The translations under genes and the position numbers were made by a program. The notes beneath the pieces are model-generated. The model made no database searches and was not told where the DNA came from. It was given only the letters and a program-made list of their open reading frames with translations. 64,000 nt of DNA from Earliella scabrosa (Eukaryota > Basidiomycota > Agaricomycetes > Polyporales > Polyporaceae). Every line of letters begins with the position of its first letter. The first letter of the stretch is position 1. Of this stretch, positions 12,577 through 24,609 are shown piece by piece. The stretch lies in NCBI GenBank assembly GCA_022605405.1, contig JABYQQ010000001.1, positions 4,092,001 through 4,156,000 on the forward strand, given 5' to 3'.

Positions 12577-15500
12577 TCGGCGCAGCGTTCCGGATGCGTT
12601 GCATCTGTCACTCGCACTTGCGGCCCTCGAGCTGCGCCAGATAAGCCCGGCTCGGGTCCGGACATCGGGTTTGGGCTCCTACTCATGCATCACGCATCAT
12701 GAGCCGGACTAGGAATTCCTGCGGAAGGCAGGGTCGCGGTTCCGTCTAACCTGCCCCGCCTTCAACACCGCCACGCCGTCTCGTAGCACACATTGTCCGT
12801 GCACTCCTGCGGGGGGCTGATCGTCTGCTGACGTGGTGGTGTGTGGAACAGTGAGCGGAGGACCTGACCCGGAGCCAAAGGCCGTCTCGCGAGGTTACGC
12901 ACCTCTTAGCTGACGAGACCTGGCGTACTAACTGTATACGGTGATGCCATCGCGTCCGCAAGGGATCATCCCCGCGTTGAGCCTGAGCAGTCTCTGTGCT
13001 ACAGCCAGTACTGCACCTGCTACCTGTGGTGTATGGGCGATGTTGGAGCCTGGTCGGTCAGCGGAGCATGGCCGCAATTTGTTTTGCGATCGTATAGTAA
13101 GCACGTCCCTTAAGCTACTCGATCACGAACTGACACGTCACTATGACTATGCACGTCGCAGGCTGAGCGTTCAGGACTACATTGCTCCCGATGGCACTAT
13201 GGTATAGGACGACTCGGAACCATGTGTACATATCCACCAGAGGTCCACAACCGTGCATAACACGCAATGCGCAGGTCATCTCCTTTCCCCGGGCCATACA
13301 AAGTCCCGAACCATCGGCAAAATCGCTCTCAATCGCTGGCCCGTCCCACCACCGCGATCTCACGCACCCCGCCGCTTCGCCCGGAGCTCTGGTGAGTCTA
13401 CGACTTGGTGTTCTGGCGCCTTTGTCGGTTGACGTTTGCTCCAATTCAATGAGTCAATAGACCGCGACGGACGCCTGTGGCCAGGGCCACTGGCTTCCGT
13501 TGAGCTCACATCGCCGTCGACGGTCGCGCGACTCGAAGTACCCCTACTGCGCGTATGGGAAGATACTATTCTTGCAGAGCTCTCTATATGCATCCTCTGG
13601 ACACCGGCATGGTGGAGACGAGTGGCGGGCGGCCCCGAAGTGGAAACGGCGGAATGCGATGCGGCTGCGGCACTGCGCGGCGGCACTGGCGGGCACTCGG
13701 GAACCTGCTGCGCTCTCACGGCGGCCTGGTCCATACAAACGCTCTCACCATAGACGGCGTCGTCGTCCTCGTCGTCAGTTCTCCGAGCTTCTCTCCATCT
13801 CTGTCCTTCCTTCAATTTTTGGGAAGATAATTTACGGCAGAGCGGAAGCGCAGCGCAGCCGTCCACGTCTGCGGCTGTGGCACTATTCTCTTGGTGCCCC
13901 TAGACACCATGCGGCGGGGCGCTGGCGCTCCTCCGTCGGAGGTGAGTCAAGGTTGCCATCAGCGTCGAGCGAAGCTGACGGTCGCTCATTGTCATCTCAT
14001 AGCAGAGAATGGTCTAGTCGGGCGGCGGTCGGTCTAGGAGCGCTGGCTTATCGCCCGTACTTACTGCGTGCGGTGTGGTCTTGGACGGGACCGTCTACAA
14101 GGGCCTCACCTACTCAATGGCACTCGGTGGTTCTCCATACCGTGCCAGAAGAGTCAACTTTCAAACGTTGCTACGTCACGGGCAGGCCCGAGAGCGGCCT
14201 AGTCGGCTAGACCCCGACGCGCGCCATGTCATGATGGCTGTCCGGACTCCGCAGGTGAGACACGTTGCCGCATCGAGCACCAGTGAGTTCGGGTTGTCAG
14301 TCAGCATGCTCCTTGATCCTGGTGGGGTTGAGACCAACGCAGCGTTGCAGGGCTCTCAGCGGTGGAAGAATTATCATAGAACAAGATAGGTTCCAACGGC
14401 TCAGGCGTGCACCAAGGTGGTTCACCGTAGCAGGAAGTGAATTGGACTCCCTCTAGTCCGATCTGAGGCGCGACGGTGAGAACAATGTGGCCATGACCCT
14501 CTCCAAAACCCTGACCTTCGTAACAGAGCATTCTATACCGGAACTTTCAATAGAACACCCAATACTCTTCCATTCAATGCTCGCTAAGGTCCACTGACTG
14601 CGCTGAGCCATACGCCAAGCGCATATATGTGGTCAACATACGTCAGTAGGGCAAATTCGTCATCAATGCATACGTTCGAAGCGTGGTTACTCTCGCCCGG
14701 TCTTTCCCCGCTCAGACTTCGGCTGGAGGCGAACCAGAGCGGCGCTGAACGCCCATCATGACCATCCATCCTGTGCTTCTTCCCTTCCGCACTCTGCCGT
14801 CACCTCGTTCCAGACAGAGCCTGCCCCCGAGGAGCTCCCTCGTGTTCCCAAGAGTCTGCTACGCAAACTTTCCGTGAAGCACGCCAGGTCTTCTGCCACG
14901 TATCTCCGGCGGTCCGGATGTTTTACTCCAGCATTTAGAAGGCATCGTTGTGGGTGTGCGTCACAATTGGTACGTATTAGCCTCAGCGTGCTCCCACCTT
15001 ACGTGAAACTCATCTGCATCCCTGTCCACGCCTTCAGTGCGCCGTTCAGCCACGACATCCCGGAGCACCATATTGCCCCCTTTCCCGAGTTTCAGCTGTC
15101 AGACTGCCCTCCGCGTTGTACAAAACGTACGCTCATGATAGGGCTGTGTCTCTCCTGAAGGCTTCATACCGACGACCAATTGAAGGGTTCGTGGTGCCGT
15201 AAGTGACGCAAGCAGCTCCCACACGCCCCCGCCCTTGCTGCTTCTCTGCCCTCTTCCCATTGCGCGCGAGCGCTGTCGCGGGCTTGGAAATGCCGCTTAT
15301 CAGCCCAGATGGCGCGCAGGGCTCGACAATGCGTGTCCGTTTGCCTCAAGCATGCCCACCCGATGTCACCGGTGAATATGCAGACGGCACTCGGCGATCT
15401 TCCTCTTCTCCCTCGAGGAAGATCGCGCACCGCACACGCGACAGAGGCCTCCCGCGATACATCCCGCGCGCGAGATGTGCAGATGTGCTGGGCGGCAGCC

Positions 15501-16918
15501 GGGGCGACGTCAACAGACGGACGTCATGCGCGTAAGCATACGTACGCGTGCACGGCGGGCAGCGTCGAACGATGAATGCACGCCCGCGCCGCCGGGCGTG
15601 GCGTCGCGCAAGGCGATAGGATAGTACGTATAACGTATATACAGCGAACACCACATTAGCTCGTGTCGGAGGTTCGTGATGCTATCGCGCCGGGCCCTTC
15701 GCACTATTGACTCCGGCTGCCGCCGTGTGCGCTGGTGTCGTGCCTGTTCTGGGGACAAGATATCTGCCCATCGCGGCCAACGCAATCAAGACAATCTGAC
15801 TTCTAGGTCGCCCCCCTCCGCTCGCCCCGTCGGTCATGGGACGCGGCGTGGCATGCGGCGGCAGGTACGTGGGAGCGCAGGCGAGGGCGAGCGTAAACCT
15901 TGCCATTACTCCTTTCGAGCGTGCCTCTTGCCCTCCCCTCCGATCTACCCGACTCCACTCCGATGGTGATTTGTTTGCACGTCGCGTGGCCGTATGGTCA
16001 GAGAGTATCCGCGAGCACGAGTCTGCAGAGCGAGGAACTGTGAGGCAGGAAGTAGCTGGCAGAGATGCCTCCGTGGAAGCCGGCGGGGCCCGCGCCGCGC
16101 GCGATCCAGAAACCGGCCCACAGTCCACGCTACGCAGGGTTGGGCTCCAGCTGGCCTGTCGAATCCTGACACATCGGGCAGGTAGGAACTAGAAGCGCGT
16201 CCGCGGAAAACGCAGGACCGCAGAAGTGGGAGATTCCGGCGGCACGCACCGTGGGCAGGCCGTGCGAGCGCAAAAAACGTTCGTAAAGTTTATTCTTCTG
16301 GGCTGGGCTGATGACCTGATTTCGAGCGTGATCAGAAGTTAGAAGTTATAGAACGCGCAGCTGCAGAACACTCTCCCCAGAACGCCGCGAGCACACCTGG
16401 CCGCGCCGTACTGAGCCGTCCGCTCTGCGCCGCGCCCGCGTCCGGGTGGGCGTGCTGAAGGGTCGGCCGGTGGTGGGAATCCTGAGAGGGGGGCGAAGCC
16501 ACGTCCGGAGAATCATAATCAAGGCCTGTTCGTGTGTGCGACAGGGCGCGAGAGGCGCCTGCTGTGGGGAAATCTGTTGACACTGTTGTCGCCCTCGGGG
16601 CTGGGGGGCGCGCAGGATGGCGCGATGGACGATGTTATTCCTGGCCGTGAGCGACTGCACTGTTTCTCGAAGGCGAACGCACCTCATTGCTTCCGCATGG
16701 AGCCCGGCCTTGGGGGCGGCCTTACGTCCTCTGGGGAGCAGAAGGACGTCGAGGACGGGTTCGATTGACGCGCCAGGGGGCCACGGAGAAGTACGATAAC
16801 CAATCTAGTGCTAATTGTACAAACGTTAACGCGAATGCGATGCCTGGTCTAACTTACAAACCCCGCTCTATACAGCAATCGATAGGAGGACGGACGGAGG
16901 GACACGCGGGGGAAGAGC

Positions 16919-19900
16919 CTAGAGAATGAGAACATCAAGGTCGTTATCCTGCATCACCGAGCGCCAGTCTGGCTTGGGATGGTTCGCATCGAGTCGCTGC
17001 CAGACCTAGTTTTCACGTCACCGGTACGTCAGCGAGCCACATTGCAGGCCACGCAGCGTCCTCACCTGCTTGACGATGAACTCGGACGTCTCGATCTCGT
17101 AGCAGCCTGTGGAAAAGAGAACGATCGACATGAGCACCCCAGTTGCACCCGCGGAGGCAGTAGAGAGAGCTCGGGTGGCGCTCACATTGAGTCCTACGCG
17201 GTTCGAGGACGGGGTCGGGCCGGCGCGGCGAGGACCGAGGGCAAGGTTCAGCAGAAGAATGATGAGCAGAAAAACTTTGTGTGCCCATACCTGAATAGCT
17301 CGAAGATGGACAGAACCCGTGCGCGATCTGCGCCATAAAGCTGTGACCCTGCGATGATGACGGGCCAAGTAAGACTAGGAGAGCGCGCCAGCGCAGTGTC
17401 AGCCTCCTCGCGCTCTGCACACGTCGTGTCCCACAGCGATCGAGCGCACCAGGGACACGAAGAGCGAGACTCGAACTTACTCTACGCCCATCCTGCTCTG
17501 GCCGCACTCCATACACAGCGTCAGGACCGTGTTCGCGTGCTCCTGCACGAGCGTGTCTGACGGGCGCGCCTCGAGCACGTCTCGGAGGAGGATGATCTAT
17601 GCACCGCGGGCGGTCATCAGGCACTCCAGGCAAAAACCGCCGCTCCCCTCCTCGAAGCACTCACCTGCGCGGCGTGCTGATAGACGCAGTTGCCCGCCTG
17701 CACACGCTCGTTCAGGTCGCCCGCCGTGTTCTGCCAGCCCTCGAGCGTCTGGTACAACGTCTCTGCTTCTCGGGCTTGAGCAGCGGCCGTGTCGCACCGC
17801 GGCTCGCCGTCGTCCGCGACCTCCGTGAGCTTCGACGTCGGGGGGTGGAGCACCCGTGATACGAGTGTGGCGACCTGCCGGAGAAGGGACGGGGCAGAAG
17901 GGTTTCAGGGTGAACAATTCTGCGGGATTCTTGAACGCTCCGGTCTCACCTGGGCGAGGATCAATATGAACTCCCTTGACATGCCGAACACCTTGTCGAT
18001 GTATGACACACTGTCGTGCGGGTTCGTCTTGGTCAACCTGCACGGCGTTCCGTCGAGCGTCAGGATCAAGAGCCTCGGTCAGGAGCGAGCAGGGCAGAAC
18101 GCACCACCAGCAGTCGATGTTGAGGAGCGCCGGTGCCGTGCCTCGGGCGAGACATCCTTAAGAACACACATACATAAGCTCAAGCATCGAAATGGGCGCG
18201 AAGGTAATACTTACCGAAGAGCTCATACACAGCAATGATCTCCAGGAGGAGCCTCGCGCGGGACGCGCCGGTAACGGTGTTGGGCTTGTACCCTTTGCTC
18301 CTCGCGAGCAGCAGCCCCGGTCCGCCTCGCGACTTGACCAGGCCCTTGGCAAACTCGAGCCCTTTCGCCCAGTTGCGGCCTCCAGAGAAGATCTGCGGGG
18401 GGGAGCCACGCCAAAACCACTCATAGTCACCCCACGTTCACGCGCAGGAAGCGGAACTGACACCACTCACGTCGATGAGAGCAATCGCGACCGCGGCCGC
18501 CAACGCCGCATCGTTATGGCATCCTTCCCTGGTGGCGCATGCCGATACAAGCAGGTGTTTGGATTTTGCACGGAACGAGTCCGCGACGCGTAGCGCCTCT
18601 TCCGCCGCCATGGTCGACACCCCACTGCGGGAGAGGAGAAAGGACTGGTGCACCGCAGCCACGCCGAGGAGCGCGGACCGCAATGACTCAACGGCCGAAT
18701 CCGCACCTCGTACACCGTCGAACAAGAATTGGAAGTTAGCGGCCAGGACAGGGTTCTCAGACGGGTAGGCCATGATTATGCTAAGCGCGTTGTCGCAGTA
18801 ATGACGGATCTTTGGACAGCAAAAACAAAATACTGGTTCATTGATATCTAACGGGATGCGTAGAGTGCGAAGAAGACCCCACCAGGTTTCTCTCCTGAGG
18901 CGTCGGGAACTGCATTATAGCAGGCGACGATCAGCATTCGCGACAGTGCTGCTGCCCCGGGTAGCGACTCACGTAAGGCTCGATCGGGTCGACGGGGGTG
19001 AGGAGCGAGGGCGACGACCACTGAGAGTCGGGAGACGCGCTGTCCGTGCCGCGAGAGTGGGGGTCGTGGTGGGCCGTGATGCGAGGAAGGGGGGTAGAGT
19101 GCGACTGGGAATAGTGATGAGAAGAAGCAGGGTAGTTGTGGAGGTATTGGTGTTGTTGACTGGTATAAGATGCAGCAATTTCAGGGATAGCATGAAGACC
19201 GTGGGTATTACTAGAGTGCATAGGGTATCCGTGAGACGAGGTAGAGACTGGCGCCACGCTGTAATTCTCGCAGTCAATGGCTGTCCGGCACGAGCGACGT
19301 GCCAGAGGGGACGTACGCAGGGCGGCGGCTATCATTAACGGAGAGAGGTATGTTGGCGTTAGGATCACTGCGAAACACGCGTCAGCGGAAATTGCGGGAC
19401 AGATTCTGGAAACACGGGATAATACCTGTGACGACGCGAGACCATTGGGGGAATGCCCATCTCCACGGGCTCTCCACGACGGGGGGGAGTGGGGCCGCGC
19501 GTGGGGGGCGTCGCTGCGTCCGAGAGACCTGAGGAACCCGCCGTCGAGGGGCGCGTCTCGATGCCGTCAACAGGCGAGGGAGGTTCCCTTCGGGGAGCGG
19601 GCTTTTTGCGCGTCGGGACGCCCTCGGGCCAAGTGCACTGCACGCGCCGCGACGTCAGACACGGGGTGACGGACGCGTCTCGGAGAGAGAACATACCTCG
19701 CGCTGGCCGTGGCTGCACCGGACGCAGGTCGGCTTGGTCTCGTCGCACTTGACGCGAAGTGAGGGGAGGGAGAAGACGCGCCAGCACATAGGGCTCACCT
19801 TGATCTTCTTGGCGCGACATGTCAGACAGCCGGTCTTGCTGCGAGTGTACTTGGGACGCTTGCGCTGCGTCGCGGGGTCCTGGCGCATGGTGTTGGGGGC

Positions 19901-20060
19901 GACGACGTGCATGTGGGCCGCGCCAGCATGCATCTGAGAAGCGTAGTAGGCATTAGGGACGTAGTGGTGGGTGGGCGTAGCAGAGCTGGGGAGACAGGGT
20001 CAGCGTCGGACGCGTCGGGGGCGGGAGTCGGGGAACTCACTAATGAAGAGAGTCGGCCAT
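16919..20060 (-). CDS. Zn2Cys6 fungal transcription factor (17 exons, two microexons)
   Basis: Exons (minus): 20060-20041, 19985-19799, 19747-19697, 19637-19426, 19367-19317, 19258-18973, 18909-18883, 18809-18471, 18392-18215, 18156-18105, 18037-17950, 17874-17665, 17596-17481, 17374-17291, 17193-17186, 17106-17066 and 17005-16919; they give 678 residues in one frame. The DNA-binding cluster is complete, Cys 60, 63, 70, 77, 80 and 87 with spacing 2-6-6-2-6. Two introns interrupt it, one directly before Cys70 and one directly before Cys87. A Pro/Ser-rich linker follows, then a helical regulatory region from about residue 265 ([58 protein letters not shown]) of the Fungal_trans_2 type, ending DNDLDVLIL. 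Such proteins are nuclear regulators; the target pathway is unknown. The 27-nt exon (18909-18883) and 8-nt exon (17193-17186) are each needed to keep the frame. Confidence 0.9.
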
Positions 20061-23000
20061 GGGTGGGTATGATGCGGGAGGCGATTCGTAAGGACGGGAG
20101 AGATGATGGGGCACGTCCATGGTTTAAAAACGAAATGGGAGGGAGCAAGTGCTCTCCGGGAGCGCGTCGAGAAAAGGATGCTCTGTTGATTGTTGTTGCG
20201 GATCACCTCAAATCGGGGCAAGATCCAAGATGCGAGATCCTCGTCGCATGGCCCCGTCACCCAGTGCTTCGGCTAAGCAGTATATTCCGTCTTTTTTCTC
20301 TTTTTCCCGCCGTTTGCACCCTTCTTTCTGAGGGCCGGTCTTCCGTTGGTTACGGCTCCAACACCCTATTGACTAGTCTCCTACCGCCTCCGCACGAAGC
20401 CCTGCTCGTGCACACCTCGGGCTATCTGCATAATGCGGACGGTGGTAGGCTGTTGTCCGCGTTGGTCCTCACCGCGCCATCGTGCGATTGGAGACAAAAG
20501 CGCGCTGTGACAAAAGGGCTGTGTGCTGTCAGACGTACATGGTCAGGGTCTCAGAGTGATGTCTGCCTGATCTGCGCTGAGCGGAGGCCGCCTGGCGCAT
20601 AATCTGTTCCCCCAGCTAGTAGCCTAAATTTAGGGTTTGCTGGGCACTATCACCTCCGCTGCGCCACGCTGTCATACTCTGCGCGCTAGCTACAGAGGCT
20701 CTCCCTGCGAGCATGCACGGCGCACGACGGCTGCCAGCATGCGTTGTCCTCCGTTGCAGCGATGGGACGTATTCGCGATGGACACGGGGAGTGCGTGCAA
20801 GCCCCTGCGCTGGCTGCCCGCCCTCGAGATCATCACAGCGGTGCAGGGCAGGACTCGCAGGTGACCGTGTCGTGCGCAATTACCTTTGATAGCTAAATGC
20901 ATAACGTACTCTAGAAGCAGACCCGGAGAGTGCCATGGAACCCGACGAACGCTGCTTGTTGCCTCCGGCCTTGCCATGTGTCCCGTGCCCAGGGAAAGGC
21001 CAGCGGACGCAGGGAAAAGACGATTATCTCCACCGTTCTTCTCCGTTCCCACGCTCCGAAACACCATCATTCCCTCTAGTCTCGCCATGGCGCCCGCTCA
21101 CGCCACATGCGTTGTGCTCACGTCTGATTTCATTATGTTGACATATCATATGAGCATGTAGGTCCATTACTCCTCCGCCGCGTGGCCCGCTCTCCTCCGC
21201 CAGGTTTGTCTCCTCCCTTCCGCGTATTCTGCGTAGGACACCGTAGCCTGCCACGCTCCTCCCCCGAGCCGAGCACCCGAGCATCCTTTGTGTGTCCCCA
21301 GCCGGCCGTCGCGATAGATCTCAGTCCGTTCCTCAGCTCCTTGCAGGTGGTGTGAATGACGGTCATGGCGTGTTTCTGATGGGCAGAGGAGCTCCCACTG
21401 GGAGAAATCCTCACTCCCACTCCCCCCAGTACCTCATCCGATGCAGGGTCATCATCAACTAGGCCACCGGCCTGTCTGACTTGCCTCATCCGGCCGTTGA
21501 TAAGACCCAATTCTTCTCACCTCCTCCGTCCGTCGGCATTTCCCATTATCCTTCCAGCAGACTCTCCTTCGGGGAGAGCGACGAACATGGGCACAAACAC
21601 TGCAGGTGATCCATCAACTCGTGGCCTCCTTGCGCCACAAAGCCCATCGGCTCGTAAGCGACACTCTCTCCTTCGCGGACTCTGCCCGCATCGCACTACC
21701 GCCCGTCCCCATTCAGTGGCATTGACGGCGTGCTTCCGGAGAAGCCCAGCAATGCAGCGGGCCCCCATGCCATCATCATTCACGCGCACGCCTGCTTCTT
21801 CACAGGGCCCAAAGACATCATCAATACACCGGTGTTCAACGCTGGCGATGGTTCTGTCAACCACTTTTACCCACACGAATCCGGAGTCCAAACGCCATAA
21901 CGGACATTACGACACCGACGAGCCATGCCCATGCCAGGAGGAGAGTGCGCGGAGGACGAGCTCGAGGCTGTGAGCATCGCGCCTCCCAGCCGGCCCACGC
22001 CTAACGTAAATCGCACCTTCTCTATCTCTCACCCCCATCAGAACTGAGAAACCGCCCGTCCGGACGCGGCCGCTCCCCCACCCGGTCCACAATTTGGGCA
22101 AGTTTGACTCTCTGGGCTGCGAGCACGTCCACACTCTTCCTGCGCGCCAGCCATATGCACGCCGCGCGACGGGCGTCCTGCCACCACCCGAGAAGCATCG
22201 ACGCCACAAGGGACCTGTCCTGCTCTGACCTGGACGTCGCTCCCTGCCGCGTGCGCCGAAGCGCGACCCTCGATCGCGTTTACGTGGTTCGCGGCATCGC
22301 GGGGCCTGCCGGGAGACGTTATTGTGTTGAGTCTTCTGCACGCCGGGAACGAGCGAGCGCGGAGCAGCGTGCCGAGATGGCCAATGGACGCGGTTGTGTA
22401 TGGGGAAAAACAACGCTCGCCTGACTCAGCGGACGCACATTGAAGTTTGAACCTTCCCGGGCCCGGACGAGTGGCTTGCCCGAGGCCCTCGTAAGGCTTG
22501 CCGCCCCGCCCGCGTCGTCTTCCATGCAGCGCACAGGCACCGTGGCAGCCGAGAGCCTCGCGAGCAAGGTTTGGTGCATGCTGGGAGGTCGAGGAATGCA
22601 GGAATGGCCTCAACGTAATGTCTTCCGGCGAAGTTCCACGGTTCTTCCCTTCGCCCTTCGCAAGGGTGGTGTGTCAGTATTGCCGTCAACGGTCTCCGAC
22701 GGACATGCTTCTGGCGCGGCCACAGCAGCAAAGGCAGGCGCACGCCCCGAACGAGGGCGATCCAAGGGTCCACGAGTGCCTGAGCGGGCCCAAGTGCGCA
22801 CGCTGTTCGGTCCGAGGGTGAGTTGGCAATAATGGAACCTCGGGGGACGCAGGGTGAAAGCCGAGCTCACCGTCGTTCAACTTCGAGTCGTCGATGCTCA
22901 CCGCTCGGAATCGCCGTGCTGGCCGTCCTGTGGCCGTCGCAGGAGGACCATGCGATCAGCCGACGCGCGGACGGCCTGTGAAGAAAAGTTTTACTTGGCA

Positions 23001-23947
23001 AGCCATCGCCCCATATTACAGCGAGCGCGGATGGGAGGTTGGGGCGGCGGGCGTGACACCGCCGAATTGTTGGGGCACACGGCGGGCGCATTATGCAGAG
23101 CACCGTCCAGGAACTCCGGGCGCACCGACGGCGGGATCCCTCTTCAGCACAGTGGCGGGCGCACCGTGCACGGAGGCCATTCCATGGATGAGCAGCTGTA
23201 AGCTGGCGAGGCAAGTCAGTACGCGCTCGGTCCCCAGGGCTCGAGATCCCGATACGCTGCCCCGCTCGCTCAAGCGGATCTATACTTACACCTCGCAAAG
23301 TGTGCAGCGGTGCGCACTTGCCACCCCGTCGCTATTCCGTCGAGTGCCACCGCGTATCAAGCACTAGACGGCGGGGATACTTACAGCCTGAGCTCGGGGG
23401 CAGACCCACAAACGTTCGCGGGACGAGAATCCGCATCCGAACCATCCGCTTTGGAGGCCCGCGCCGCCCCGTCCCAGCCCGTCCACGGTCCCCCCGGCGG
23501 CTCGGTCGCTGGGCGGCCTAGCCGCCGCAGTCTGACTGGTGGAGGAGGCCAGATCTTCTCCGTCGCCTCCGCCGGCCGATTGCTGACGCCAGTGGCGGTC
23601 GCTTGCACGCTCTTGCACGCCAGACCGTCCAGTGTCCACGTCTCAAAGACACGGCGGGAGGGCACGACGGCGAACGGCGGGATGGCGTGTGCCTCAAGGG
23701 GGGCACAGCCCGACGGCCGTCGCCCGCCTCCGATGCTTCTAGAGGCTTGGCTTCCGTGTGGACGGCGGGCGGGACGTACGTTTTGGGTGAAGGTGTGCAT
23801 GCACAAGGGGAGGTCGCGCAAGGCGACCGTTGCCCGCCGCTGCGGAGACCCTGACGCGCACTGCGCCCCGAGCGGCCGGAAAGATATTGACAAAGAAAGG
23901 CGCACTAGAGCTTGACTAAGGCTCGGAGGGCCTCCGTTGACCGCACG

Positions 23948-23963
23948 CGAGACTCGAGTCTCG
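23948..23963. repeat. Perfect 16-bp palindrome
   Basis: CGAGACTCGAGTCTCG is self-complementary. A related ctcgagtctcgggg word recurs near 24300. Confidence 0.7.
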
Positions 23964-24400
23964 GGGGACCGGGTGATGTCTCCCCTCGCGTGCGGCCGTG
24001 ACGGCCGTCGCCGTTGTCTGTCCCTTTGGCCATTTGGCACCATTTTTGCTGATTTTTGGGCTCGGTTGCTGTCGGCTGCTCAAGGTACCGCTCCTTTTCA
24101 ATTTGCGTGAAGAGCGATCCTATGCCGTCGTCGCCCTTCACAACACAACACAGGAAAAGGGAGCACAAGGACCGTTCGACTCGTCGTCGAGTCACGGTCA
24201 TGGCCATCATTCATGCACCTCCCTCGTCTCGATCTGGCTAGACCAAAGCTAATGGGATCACCCATCACCGTCCTTTCAAAATCAAGAAAGGTTCGTGGCT
24301 CGAGTCTCGGGGCAGTCGACGAACGGAGCATCATGCGCCGCACGCAGCGACACCGAAACGCGCCCTACATCACGACGGTGAGTCCTATCATCACGGGCGC

Positions 24401-24416
24401 TCCTATCATGATAGGA
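24401..24416. repeat. Perfect 16-bp palindrome
   Basis: TCCTATCATGATAGGA is self-complementary. A partial copy (TCCTATCAT) precedes it at 24383-24391. Confidence 0.7.
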
Positions 24417-24589
24417 TTGCCTTCTCTGCTGCGCGGGGGAGCTGATCAGCCTTCCTCATTCAGTGTCGCCCGACCGGTCTCATATCCACCAGCCGCACCC
24501 AGGCTCAGAAGGTGAGATTAATCGAAACATGGCTGGAGCGCAGAGGACTCGGTGCTCACCCATGTTCCACCTCTAGCCAATGCGGGGAA

Positions 24590-24609
24590 GCCGTAGTACG
24601 TACTACGGC
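24590..24609. repeat. Perfect 20-bp palindrome
   Basis: GCCGTAGTAC at 24590-24599 is followed directly by its exact reverse complement at 24600-24609. It could be a dimeric protein-binding site or a small cruciform, but no adjacent gene is known. Confidence 0.85.

Larger units (their letters stand above)
7450..16918. other. Large gene-poor region with strand asymmetry
   Basis: No gene is recognised in these 9.5 kb. From 7450 to about 7870 the plus strand is purine-rich, then from about 7900 to 9400 it becomes strongly C/T-rich. Such a flip is often seen where two promoters diverge, but no plus-strand gene follows. Around 9880-10640 the DNA is full of imperfect GACTCGG-type words. The longest frame, 11638-12396 (+, 252 codons), has no recognisable domain, and neither do the frames at 13500-14210 and 14874-15158. 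Between 15 and 16.9 kb there are dense stops in all frames. Decayed transposon sequence is possible, but I find no terminal repeats, reverse transcriptase or transposase motifs. Confidence 0.5.

Noticed and set aside
22686..22901. Minus-strand ACLCC-containing frame considered as a second Zn2Cys6 cluster
   Set aside because: Cysteine spacing does not fit, a stop follows directly, the start is GTG inside a donor-like sequence, and the order relative to the 23.6-kb relic is wrong.
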